From an uncultured Collinsella sp. (GTDB lineage Bacteria; Actinomycetota; Coriobacteriia; Coriobacteriales; Coriobacteriaceae): DNA of 10,835 nt. A program made the translations under genes and the position numbers. Below, piece by piece: positions 1-6,680 of the stretch. Under the pieces are notes generated by a model, which was not told where the DNA came from, did not search any database, and saw nothing but the letters and a program-made list of their open reading frames with translations. The stretch spans positions 1-10,835 of the forward strand of contig CABQNA010000036.1 in NCBI GenBank assembly GCA_902465425.1. Direction: 5' to 3'. The first letter of the stretch is position 1. Each line of letters opens with the position of its first letter.

Positions 1-1351
1 CGCCGGCATGAGCGGCATCGCCCTCGTTCTGCACGAGCGCGGTTATGCCGTTACCGGCTCCGACCTTAAGACGTCACGTTATATCCGCCAGCTTACTCGC
101 GCTGGCGTGAAGGTGCATGTGGGCCATGAGGCCGCCACGATCGACGAGGTCAAGCCCGACGTGGTTGTTGTCTCTACCGCTATTCCGGAGTCCAACCCTG
201 AACTCGTGCGCGCTCGCGAGCTTGGTATTCCCGTGTGGCCCCGTGCCAAGATGCTCTCTGCTTTGGGCCACGGCTACACCACCGTCGCTGTTGCCGGCAC
301 GCATGGCAAGACCACCACGTCTTCGATGTGCGCCACCATGCTCGACCGCATGGGCCTGGATCCGAGCTTCTTGATCGGTGGCATCGTCGAGGGCTATGAC
401 ACGAACGGCAAGAACGGCTCGGGCGACTACTTTGTCGCCGAGGCCGACGAGTCCGACAGCTCCTTCCTGTTCCTGAACCCCAACGTAGTCATTGTGACCA
501 ACGTCGAGGCCGACCACCTCGATCACTACTCGGGTATCGAGGAGATCGAGGCAACTTTCGCCAAATTCATGAGCCTGGTGGGCGAGGAGGGCACCGTCAT
601 CGTCTGCGGTGAGGACCCGCATCTGGTCGAGCTCGCCAAGTCGACGGGCCGTCACGTGCTTTCCTACGGCTTTGCCGAGAGCAACGACATCGTCTGCATG
701 CACCCGGATGTCAAGGGCATCCAGAGTGACTTTATCGTTCGCTTTGAGGACGGCACTGAGCATGCTGTGGAGATCAAGAGCAATCCCGGTCGCCACAACA
801 TGCTCAACGCCACGGCGGTGCTCACCGTCGCACATGTCCTGGGCCTTGACATCGACGCCGCCGCCAAGGCACTCTCGAGCTTTGAGGGCGTCCGCCGTCG
901 CTTTACCCACGTGGGCGATATCGATGGCATCACCGTGGTCGATGATTACGGCCATCACCCCACCGAGATCAAGGCGACGCTTGCTGCCGCTTCGTCGCTG
1001 GGCTACAAGCACGTCGACGTTGTGTTCCAGCCGCACCGCTATTCGCGCCTGCAGGCCCTGTGCGACGACTTTGCCGATGCATTTGCCAATGCCGATAAAC
1101 TGCTGCTGATTGATGTGTTCTCGGCTGGCGAGATGCCCATTCCGGGTGTCACCTCTAAGATGCTCGCCGATACCGTGCACGCCAAGCATCCTGGCAAGGA
1201 GGTCGTGTGCTGTTCCAGCCGTCTTGAGCTCAATCAGGAGCTCGAGCAGATGGTGGGCGAGGGCGACCTGCTGCTCACTATGGGTGCCGGTGACGTTACG
1301 ACCGTCGGTCCCGAGTTCATTGAGTATCTGACTGCCAAGAAAGACGCTTAA
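1..1351 (+). CDS. murC: UDP-N-acetylmuramate--L-alanine ligase MurC (5' partial)
   Basis: Cytoplasmic Mur ligase that uses ATP to join L-alanine to UDP-MurNAc, the first amino-acid addition in peptidoglycan synthesis. The reading frame is open from base 2 (Ala-Gly before the ATG at 8). This fits the end of the family's N-terminal GIGGAGMSG loop, so the ATG at 8 is an internal Met and roughly 15-25 residues lie upstream of the window. Numbering from that Met, the ATP-binding loop GTHGKTT is at 97-103. Further Mur ligase marks follow: EADESDSSF, VEADHLDHY, NPGRHNMLNA, DDYGHHPTEI and QPHRYSR. The order of N-terminal Rossmann, central ATPase and C-terminal ligase domains is complete to the TAA stop. 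The HHPTEI and QPHRYSR motifs fit MurC better than MurD/E/F. It lies 5 nt ahead of murB and is probably co-transcribed with it. Identification is very secure; only the true start is unseen. Confidence 0.96.
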   Translation, partial: AGMSGIALVLHERGYAVTGSDLKTSRYIRQLTRAGVKVHVGHEAATIDEVKPDVVVVSTAIPESNPELVRARELGIPVWPRAKMLSALGHGYTTVAVAGTHGKTTTSSMCATMLDRMGLDPSFLIGGIVEGYDTNGKNGSGDYFVAEADESDSSFLFLNPNVVIVTNVEADHLDHYSGIEEIEATFAKFMSLVGEEGTVIVCGEDPHLVELAKSTGRHVLSYGFAESNDIVCMHPDVKGIQSDFIVRFEDGTEHAVEIKSNPGRHNMLNATAVLTVAHVLGLDIDAAAKALSSFEGVRRRFTHVGDIDGITVVDDYGHHPTEIKATLAAASSLGYKHVDVVFQPHRYSRLQALCDDFADAFANADKLLLIDVFSAGEMPIPGVTSKMLADTVHAKHPGKEVVCCSSRLELNQELEQMVGEGDLLLTMGAGDVTTVGPEFIEYLTAKKDA

Positions 1352-1356
1352 GTCTA

Positions 1357-2268
1357 ATGGGTCTGTTTAACGCCGTCATGGCGCTCTCGGGCATGATCGA
1401 CACGGATGTGATCGAGGACGAGCGCCTTGCGCGTCATACGAGCTATCGTATCGGCGGCAAGGCCGACCTCTTTGTGACGTGCCATAGCTATCATGCCCTT
1501 CGCCGCGCCGTGGCGGTGCTCGATCGCGAGCAGGTGCCGTGGGTCATCATCGGCAAGGGCTCCAATCTGCTGGTTGCCGATGGCGGTTATCGCGGCGCCG
1601 TCATTTCGCTCGGACGTGAGTTTCAGCGCACGGTTGTTGCCGATGACGGTTGTACGCTGACGGTCGGTGCGGGCGTGATGTTCGCGCGCCTGGTCAACGA
1701 TGCCCTGTCGCGTAGCCTCTCGGGCCTTGAGTTTGCCGTTGGCATCCCTGGTTCGGTCGGCGGTGCGATATCTATGAATGCCGGCACACGGACCGAGTGG
1801 ATTGGCTCGCTGGTTGAGGATGTCGTAACGTTTGACCCGGCATCCGGTATCAAGCATTATGCGGGGTCCGAGATCACTTGGGGCTACCGCGAATGTAGCC
1901 TTCCCCGCAATGAGATCATCCTCGAGTGCGTGCTCAAGCTTAAACCGGCGCCCAAGGCCGACATTCGCGAGCGCATGGAACGGTACCTGACGAGGCGCAA
2001 GCGTACGCAGCCCATGGGTCGCGCATCCTGCGGGTCGGTCTTTCGTAATCCGCCCGATGCGAGTGTGGGCAAGCTTATCGAGGATTGTGGATTAAAGGGT
2101 TTTTCGATTGGCGGCGCGGAAGTTTCGCCCGTTCACGCTAATTTTATCGTTAATAACGGAACTGCCTCGGCCGATGACGTTGCCGCGGTTATCAGACATG
2201 TGCACGGAAAGGTGAGGGAGGCGTATGGCATCGAGCTCAGACCGGAAGTTAAATTCCTCGGCTTCTAG
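1357..2268 (+). CDS. murB: UDP-N-acetylenolpyruvoylglucosamine reductase MurB
   Basis: FAD/NADPH-dependent cytoplasmic enzyme that reduces UDP-GlcNAc-enolpyruvate to UDP-MurNAc, two steps before peptide addition by MurC. The 303-residue length is normal. Visible marks are HTSYRIGGKADLF (27-39), the FAD-binding GKGSNLLVADGGY (66-78), GIPGSVGGA (129-137), YRECSL, SCGSVFRNP with the expected catalytic Ser227, and LRPEVKFLG near the end with the expected acid-base Glu297. The start at 1357 follows the murC stop by 5 nt. It lacks a strong Shine-Dalgarno (only a distant AAGAAAG inside murC), so coupling to murC translation is likely. In-frame ATGs at 1378 and 1393 are possible alternatives, but they would leave a short N-terminus. 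Its last 44 nt overlap the next gene. Confidence 0.96.
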   Translation: MGLFNAVMALSGMIDTDVIEDERLARHTSYRIGGKADLFVTCHSYHALRRAVAVLDREQVPWVIIGKGSNLLVADGGYRGAVISLGREFQRTVVADDGCTLTVGAGVMFARLVNDALSRSLSGLEFAVGIPGSVGGAISMNAGTRTEWIGSLVEDVVTFDPASGIKHYAGSEITWGYRECSLPRNEIILECVLKLKPAPKADIRERMERYLTRRKRTQPMGRASCGSVFRNPPDASVGKLIEDCGLKGFSIGGAEVSPVHANFIVNNGTASADDVAAVIRHVHGKVREAYGIELRPEVKFLGF

Positions 2269-3481
2269 AGCATCGAAACCCACCTTCCGCCGCGCCGGAG
2301 GGCGTTCCGGCGCGCCTGCCAAACCTCAACGCAATACCGTCGCGCACTCTAAGTCTGTCGGGCATGCTCGACAGACCAGTCGTCCGGTCGTCGGCTCGCA
2401 GCTCGGTAATCGTCCGGCCGCAAAAAAGTCCTCGCGTCCCTCGGTGACGTCAAAGCCTGTTATGGGCGCCAAGCCTGCCCGTCCCATGGCAACTCCTAAG
2501 CCCTCGACGGGAACTAAAGCGCCGCGTCCGGGTCGCACGCTGGGCGCATCGAAACCGCGCTCGCTGACATCGGTGCCGGTTACCGTCAAGAAGCCTTCGG
2601 GTAAAAAAAGCGTCAACCCGTTGTCTTCACTTAGGGCGATGGCAAATAAAACATCAGACGCCGCTTCTGTCGTTACAGGCAAAGGCAAAATCGTGGGCGG
2701 CGTTTTGGCCGTCTTGGCCGTGCTCGTCGTCGTTGCTATCGTGGTGATTAACTCTGGATTGTTTACCGCCACTGATATTCAGATTCAAGGCAGCGAGCAT
2801 GTGACGAAGCACGATGCTATCCAGCTGATCGATTTGCCCGAGGGAACGTCGCTTTTTAACGTCGATCCCGACCAGATTACCGAGGACCTCAAGCAGAACC
2901 CGTGGGTCTCGGGCGTGGATGTCCAGCGTCAGTTCCCGCATACGCTCATCATTACGCCGATGGAGCGCAAGGTCATTGCAATTGCCTATATCAGCTCCGA
3001 TGACCTTGCCTGGGCCATCGGGGATGATGACACCTGGATCGCCCCGCTGTCGACGTCGGTCGAAGTGGATGACCAGGGCAACGTCATCACGACGGGGCAG
3101 GGCTCAAATACCCTGACCGGCATTGATGCCGCACTGGCGCTCGCTAAGCACTATGGCGCGGTGTTGTTGACTGATGTCTCGGCGGATGTCGCTCCGGTTT
3201 CCGGCCGGGCAGTGAGCTCCAAGGCCGTTAAGGCTGGCTTGGATTATGTGCGTGGTTTTTCGAGCGAGTTCTTGGGACAAGTCAAGGATATTTCCACGCC
3301 TTCGGTCGAAGCCATCTCGGCAAACCTCAATAACGGCATTGAGGTGTCGCTGGGCGATTCGAACGATATCGTCAAGAAGGAGCGCGTAGTCACCAAGCTG
3401 CTTTCGCAGGTAGAGGGCGTAACGTATATCAATGTGCGCTCTCCGGGTAACTATACATTTAGGAACGCTCCGACCTCGTAG
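2225..3481 (+). CDS. ftsQ: FtsQ/DivIB-type cell division protein with long N-terminal cytoplasmic tail
   Basis: Bitopic membrane protein of the divisome; FtsQ/DivIB links FtsL/FtsB-type partners and helps control septal wall synthesis. Of 418 residues, about 1-155 are low-complexity and basic, rich in Ser, Lys, Pro and Arg. A single hydrophobic segment (about 158-178, GGVLAVLAVLVVVAIVVIN) follows. Then comes a POTRA-like domain (about 180-250; IQIQGSEHVT, LPEGTSLFNVD, NPWVSGVDVQRQFPHTLII) and a C-terminal beta region. The domain order and position between murB and ftsZ identify it, although FtsQ sequences diverge. The ATG at 2225 is chosen because GGGAGG (2216-2221) precedes it, though with only 3 nt spacing. 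No ATG follows until about residue 80. The tail is much longer than in classical E. coli FtsQ, where the cytoplasmic part is about 25 residues. Product confidence is high; exact start is moderate. Confidence 0.88.
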   Translation: MASSSDRKLNSSASRASKPTFRRAGGRSGAPAKPQRNTVAHSKSVGHARQTSRPVVGSQLGNRPAAKKSSRPSVTSKPVMGAKPARPMATPKPSTGTKAPRPGRTLGASKPRSLTSVPVTVKKPSGKKSVNPLSSLRAMANKTSDAASVVTGKGKIVGGVLAVLAVLVVVAIVVINSGLFTATDIQIQGSEHVTKHDAIQLIDLPEGTSLFNVDPDQITEDLKQNPWVSGVDVQRQFPHTLIITPMERKVIAIAYISSDDLAWAIGDDDTWIAPLSTSVEVDDQGNVITTGQGSNTLTGIDAALALAKHYGAVLLTDVSADVAPVSGRAVSSKAVKAGLDYVRGFSSEFLGQVKDISTPSVEAISANLNNGIEVSLGDSNDIVKKERVVTKLLSQVEGVTYINVRSPGNYTFRNAPTS

Positions 3482-3680
3482 CGCTGGTTGATGCTTTGTT
3501 GAGGGGCCATACCACGCCGTTTATCTGGTTTGTTTGGTTTTCACGGTCAATTATTTGACTGATACGTTCATAATGTGCAAACATAATACGGTTTACCTTT
3601 GCATTTACTTTCAACCTGAAGGTTAATGTGCGCAGGGGTCGACCCATGCTATGGCTATAACCTTTGTTCGGAGGACCGAC
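3482..3680 (+). promoter_or_regulatory. ftsQ-ftsZ intergenic region, probable ftsZ promoter with dyads
   Basis: This 199-nt gap is visibly richer in A+T than the flanking genes, and no convincing terminator closes ftsQ. Several promoter-like hexamers occur, but none is a clean pair. TTGACT (3555-3560) lies 21 nt from CATAAT (3582-3587), which is too far apart. TTGCAT (3599-3604) is 17 nt from GTTAAT (3622-3627), with weak matches. Two inverted repeats stand out: AACCT-GA-AGGTT (3613-3624) and the perfect 10-bp palindrome GGGTCGACCC (3636-3645), 35 nt before the ftsZ start. A promoter giving extra ftsZ transcription here is a reasonable inference, but the exact -35/-10 and any operator function are unproven. 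Confidence 0.45.
3671..3676 (+). promoter_or_regulatory. Ribosome binding site that decides the ftsZ start
   Basis: GGAGGA (about 3670-3675 within TTCGGAGGACCGAC) sits 5 nt before the ATG at 3681. This is strong, ideally spaced Shine-Dalgarno placement. The upstream in-frame ATG at 3651 has no such site and would add ten residues that FtsZ proteins do not normally carry, so 3681 is preferred. Confidence 0.85.
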
Positions 3681-4835
3681 ATGCACGAGACAGAGATCAA
3701 CAACTACCTTGCCGTCATTAAGGTGGTCGGCGTCGGCGGCGGCGGTACCAACGCGGTCAATCGAATGATCGAAGAGGGCATCCGCGGCGTCGAGTTTGTT
3801 GCCATCAACACCGATGCTCAGGCACTCGCGATCTCTGATGCCGATATCAAGGTGCACATCGGCACCGACCTTACCCGCGGCCTGGGCGCCGGCGCCAACC
3901 CCGAGGTTGGCCGCAAGGCTGCCGATGAGTCCCGCGACGACATTGCCGAGGCGCTCGCTGGCGCCGACATGGTGTTCATCACCTGCGGCGAGGGCGGTGG
4001 CACCGGTACCGGCGCTGCTCCCATCGTTGCCGATATCGCGATGAACGAGGTCGGTGCGCTGACCGTCGCCGTCGTGACCAAGCCCTTCACCTTCGAGGGC
4101 CGCAAGCGCAAGAAGAGCGCCGAGGAGGGCATTAAGACCCTCTCCGATTGCGTCGACACCATGATCGTCATCCCTAACGATAAGCTGCTCGACATCGCCG
4201 AGAAGAAGACCACCATGCTCGAGGCCTTCGCGATTGCCGATGGCGTCCTTTCCCAGGGCACCCAGGGCATCACCGACCTCATCACCGTCCCCGGTATCAT
4301 CAACTTGGACTTCGCCGATGTTAAGACCATCATGAAGCAGGCCGGTACCGCCATGATGGGTATCGGTACCTCTTCTGGGGATACCCGTGCCGTCGACGCT
4401 GCCCAGCAGGCCATCTCCAGCCCGCTGCTCGAGAGCTCCATCGATGGCGCCACGCGCGTGCTGCTCTCCATCGCCGGTTCCAAGGACCTGGGCATCCAGG
4501 AGATCAGCGACGCCGCCGACGTTGTCGCCAACGCCGTCGACCCCGAGGCCAACATCATCTTCGGTACCGTTGTCGACGAGTCCCTGGGCGATCAGGTGCG
4601 TATCACCGTCATCGCTACGGGCTTCTCCGACTCCAACGTCAACCGTCAGGACGAGCTCTTTGCTGCTCAGCAGTCTCAGAGCAAGGCCGCTGCCTCCGCT
4701 GAGCCGCAGCGCACCGCTCCTGCCACGAGCCCGGCTCAGGCCGCTCCGACCCGCAACGTCGGTGGCACCGAGCTTCCTAACTTCGGCAACGATCAGTTCG
4801 AGCTTCCCGACTTCCTGAAGCGCGGTAGCTTCTAA
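3681..4835 (+). CDS. ftsZ: Cell division GTPase FtsZ
   Basis: Tubulin homologue that polymerises into the Z ring at midcell and recruits the divisome. Counting 384 residues from 3681, it opens with a short head and VVGVGGGGTNAVNRM. The tubulin signature GGGTGTG is at 105-111, and the T7 synergy loop NLDFAD, which completes the GTPase site of the neighbouring subunit, is at 208-213. GTSSGDTRAVDAA and VIATGF follow in the C-terminal domain. A short Gln/Ala/Pro-rich linker (about 320-370) leads to the C-terminal peptide ELPDFLKRGSF, the docking tail for partners such as SepF. The family length is normal. Codon choice is strongly C/G-ending, as expected for an abundant protein. No ftsA lies beside it, as in other Actinobacteria. 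It ends just before a strong intrinsic terminator. Confidence 0.98.
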   Translation: MHETEINNYLAVIKVVGVGGGGTNAVNRMIEEGIRGVEFVAINTDAQALAISDADIKVHIGTDLTRGLGAGANPEVGRKAADESRDDIAEALAGADMVFITCGEGGGTGTGAAPIVADIAMNEVGALTVAVVTKPFTFEGRKRKKSAEEGIKTLSDCVDTMIVIPNDKLLDIAEKKTTMLEAFAIADGVLSQGTQGITDLITVPGIINLDFADVKTIMKQAGTAMMGIGTSSGDTRAVDAAQQAISSPLLESSIDGATRVLLSIAGSKDLGIQEISDAADVVANAVDPEANIIFGTVVDESLGDQVRITVIATGFSDSNVNRQDELFAAQQSQSKAAASAEPQRTAPATSPAQAAPTRNVGGTELPNFGNDQFELPDFLKRGSF

Positions 4836-4861
4836 GTCGTTCTTTGCATTGTTGTGCACAG

Positions 4862-4894
4862 GGGCGTGTCCGTATGGACGCGCCCTTTTTATTT
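4862..4894 (+). terminator. Rho-independent terminator after ftsZ
   Basis: GGGCGTGTCC (4862-4871) pairs with GGACGCGCCC (4876-4885) across a GTAT tetraloop, giving ten base pairs with one G-U. It is followed directly by TTTTTATTT. It lies 26 nt after the ftsZ stop and should separate the division genes from the pgeF-pst unit. Confidence 0.93.
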
Positions 4895-4922
4895 CGACTT
4901 TGTAAACTAGAACCTCCAATCT

Positions 4923-4966
4923 CTTTACGTTCCCTTTACGATTGCCTCCAGCGCAGCAGGTATCCT
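4923..4966 (+). promoter_or_regulatory. Candidate PHO box and promoter for pgeF-pstSCAB-phoU
   Basis: Two identical heptamers, CTTTACG at 4923-4929 and 4934-4940, are separated by four bases, giving an exact 11-bp period. PhoB/PhoP boxes are direct repeats with this period; the Bacillus type is TT(A/C/T)A(C/T)A and the Streptomyces type GTTCACC, both sharing the TT-AC core. TATCCT (4961-4966, four of six matches to TATAAT) could be the -10. Transcription would then begin near 4973, and the repeats would cover about -50 to -33, where an activator replaces a poor -35. The repeat and spacing are seen directly; the regulator and promoter assignment are inferred. Neighbouring 11-bp phases (4912 and 4945) do not match. 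Confidence 0.6.
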
Positions 4967-4980
4967 TTTAGAGAAGTATG

Positions 4981-5022
4981 ACAGCCGTATAAACGCGGGC
5001 TGTAGCGGCGATGCCGCGGTAC
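4981..5022 (+). other. Structured 5' leader of pgeF
   Basis: Two possible hairpins lie in the leader. ACAGCC (4981-4986) pairs with GGCTGT (4998-5003) around an 11-nt loop. GCGGC (5005-5009) pairs with GCCGC (5013-5017) around GAT, and the latter can extend with GTA (5002-5004) to TAC (5020-5022) past a two-base bulge. The two structures share bases 5002-5003, so in their full forms they compete. The second ends 10 nt before the pgeF Shine-Dalgarno. No U-run follows, so this is not a plain terminator. No known riboswitch class is recognised. Confidence 0.4.
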
Positions 5023-5045
5023 TTGTGTTATTAGGAGGCTTTAGT

Positions 5046-5846
5046 ATGGCAGCACGTGCGGACAACGTTTCGCGTGTCGACCATGATGGAGTTACGTTGG
5101 TGGAGGGCGCGACATCCGATGTTCGCTTTGCCTTCACCGAGCGCGCCGGTGGCGTTTCCGAAGATGCGTACTCCTCACTCAACTTGGGCTCGCATGTTGG
5201 CGATGACCCCTTTGCTGTTCAAGAAAATCGTCGTCGTGCGCTCGAAGCTATGGGTGCCGCCGAGTGCGAGCACAACCTGCTCGTTCCCAATCAGGTCCAT
5301 GGTGATCATATCGTTGCGGTGACCTCGAACGGCGCCGATGACCTTGAGGACGTTCGCGAGCAGATTGCCGAGGGCTGTGATGCCATCGTCTGCACGGCGC
5401 ATAACGTGCCCGTGCTGCTCTGCTTTGCCGACTGCGTTCCCGTGGTGCTGGTGGCCCCTGGCGGATTTGCCGTGGTGCACTCCGGTTGGAAGGGCACGAT
5501 TGCACGTATTTCTGCCAAGGCGTGCCAGGCGCTTTGCGATGCTGCCGGCTGCGATGCGAGCAACGTTTCCGCCTATATCGGCCCCCATATCTTGGGTGAC
5601 GAATATGAGGTATCCCAGGAACTCATGGATCGCTTTGCCGCCGAGTTCTCTTGCATCGATGCGAGTGCCTCTCGCATGCTCGATCTTTCCGCTGCCATTC
5701 GCGAGGCGCTGGTAGATGTCGGTGTCGACGCGGATAATATCGTGGATACCCAGCTTTCGACTGTGCGTCAGAACGACCGCTTTTATTCCTACCGTAACGA
5801 GGACGGCACCTGTGGGCGCCATGCTGCGATCGGCGTGATGCTATGA
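5046..5846 (+). CDS. pgeF: Peptidoglycan editing factor / purine nucleoside phosphorylase family protein PgeF (YfiH/YlmD, former DUF152)
   Basis: Member of the multicopper-oxidase-like YfiH/laccase-domain family. E. coli YfiH has been linked to correct peptidoglycan composition, and family members act as zinc-dependent adenosine/inosine phosphorylases or deaminases. In the 266-residue product the likely metal and catalytic residues are His85 in NQVHGDH, Cys130 in FADCVPV and His145 in HSGWKG. Further family marks are DAIVCTAHNVPV, YIGPHILGDEYEV, DTQLSTVRQNDRFYSYR and the closing GRHAAIGVML. The start at 5046 is supported by AGGAGG (5033-5038) at 7-nt spacing; a GTG at 5025 would lie ahead of this site and is unlikely. 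In many Gram-positives the gene (ylmD) follows ftsZ, as here. Its stop overlaps the pstS start (ATGA), tying it to the phosphate operon. Family is certain; the substrate in this organism is not. Confidence 0.93.
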   Translation: MAARADNVSRVDHDGVTLVEGATSDVRFAFTERAGGVSEDAYSSLNLGSHVGDDPFAVQENRRRALEAMGAAECEHNLLVPNQVHGDHIVAVTSNGADDLEDVREQIAEGCDAIVCTAHNVPVLLCFADCVPVVLVAPGGFAVVHSGWKGTIARISAKACQALCDAAGCDASNVSAYIGPHILGDEYEVSQELMDRFAAEFSCIDASASRMLDLSAAIREALVDVGVDADNIVDTQLSTVRQNDRFYSYRNEDGTCGRHAAIGVML

Positions 5847-6679
5847 GAAAGATCGTATCGGTCCTGAGCGCCGCTGTGCTTACGCTTACGCTGTGCGCCT
5901 GTTCTTCGGGATCTTCTACCTCTTCCATTACCGTCGCCGGCTCCACGACCTGCCTTCCTATCGCCGAGATTGCGGCCGAGGGCTTTAAGGAGGAGACCGG
6001 CATCGACGTGCTCGTTTCCGGTTTGGGTTCTTCCGCTGGCATCGAGGCCGTCAGCGCCGGCACAGCCGATATCGCCAGCTCCTCCCGTGGACTCAATGCC
6101 GACGAACTGGATCTGGGCCTGACTCCCATCGTCATTGCCCACGACGGTATCGCGGTCATCGTGAACGACGATAACCCGGTCGATAACCTCTCGACCGAGC
6201 AGCTCCGCGATATTTACGCCGGCAAGATCACCAACTGGAAAGAAGTCGGTGGCGAGGACCTGAGGATCCAGGTCATCAATCGAGATGAGGCGTCCGGCAC
6301 GCGTGAGGCCTTCCGCACCATCGTGATGGACGGCACCCCGTTCGATCGCCGCTCGGCCGTTCTTTCGGGCACGGGCCAGGTGCGCGACGTGGTATCTCGT
6401 TCGCGCGGTGCCATTGGCTACATTTCGCTGGGCTTCGTCGATAGCCTCAACGCCAAGACCTCGGTCAAGGCCGTCTCGGTCAATCATGTTGAGGCGTCCG
6501 AGAAGACGGTCGCGAGCGGCGGCTATCCCATCTCACGCGACCTTTACTTCTTTGTGAAGGGTGCGCCTTCGCAGCAGGCGCAGGATTACATCGACTATGT
6601 GACGTCCGAAAAGATGGACAAGCAGATTCGCGAGGCGGGCTTTATTCCCGTCACCAACGACGAGAAGGGGAGTGAGTAG
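5843..6679 (+). CDS. pstS: Phosphate ABC transporter substrate-binding lipoprotein PstS
   Basis: Extracellular, membrane-anchored receptor that captures inorganic phosphate and delivers it to PstCA. The 278-residue protein begins with a basic, hydrophobic signal (MRKIVSVLSAAVLTLTL) and a lipobox LCAC. Cys20 is the likely lipidated residue; a Cys at position -2 is slightly unusual. Phosphate-loop features are AGSTTCLPIAE (from 32), GSSAGIEAVSAGTADIASSSR and RDEASGTREAF (147-157), the family's anion-binding SGTR segment. The start lies inside the pgeF stop (ATGA, 5843-5846) and has no good Shine-Dalgarno of its own, pointing to translational coupling. Heading a pstCAB-phoU set supports phosphate rather than molybdate or sulfate as ligand. 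Confidence 0.95.
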   Translation: MRKIVSVLSAAVLTLTLCACSSGSSTSSITVAGSTTCLPIAEIAAEGFKEETGIDVLVSGLGSSAGIEAVSAGTADIASSSRGLNADELDLGLTPIVIAHDGIAVIVNDDNPVDNLSTEQLRDIYAGKITNWKEVGGEDLRIQVINRDEASGTREAFRTIVMDGTPFDRRSAVLSGTGQVRDVVSRSRGAIGYISLGFVDSLNAKTSVKAVSVNHVEASEKTVASGGYPISRDLYFFVKGAPSQQAQDYIDYVTSEKMDKQIREAGFIPVTNDEKGSE

Positions 6680-6680
6680 C

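Noticed and set aside
3555..3587. TTGACT and CATAAT as a sigma-70 type promoter of ftsZ
   Set aside because: The spacing is 21 nt, outside the usual 16-18, so I did not call it as a defined promoter.
3459..4919. 486-residue open frame on the minus strand covering ftsZ
   Set aside because: It is antisense to an unmistakable ftsZ. Long reverse frames are expected in GC-rich, strongly biased codons, and its Gly/Val/Asp-rich product has no recognisable domain.
4978..4992. Tiny leader frame (Met-Thr-Ala-Val-stop) ahead of pgeF
   Set aside because: Only four codons and no properly spaced ribosome site; likely chance.
5025..5045. Longer pgeF form starting at GTG 5025
   Set aside because: The strong AGGAGG lies downstream of this codon and is correctly spaced for the ATG at 5046.
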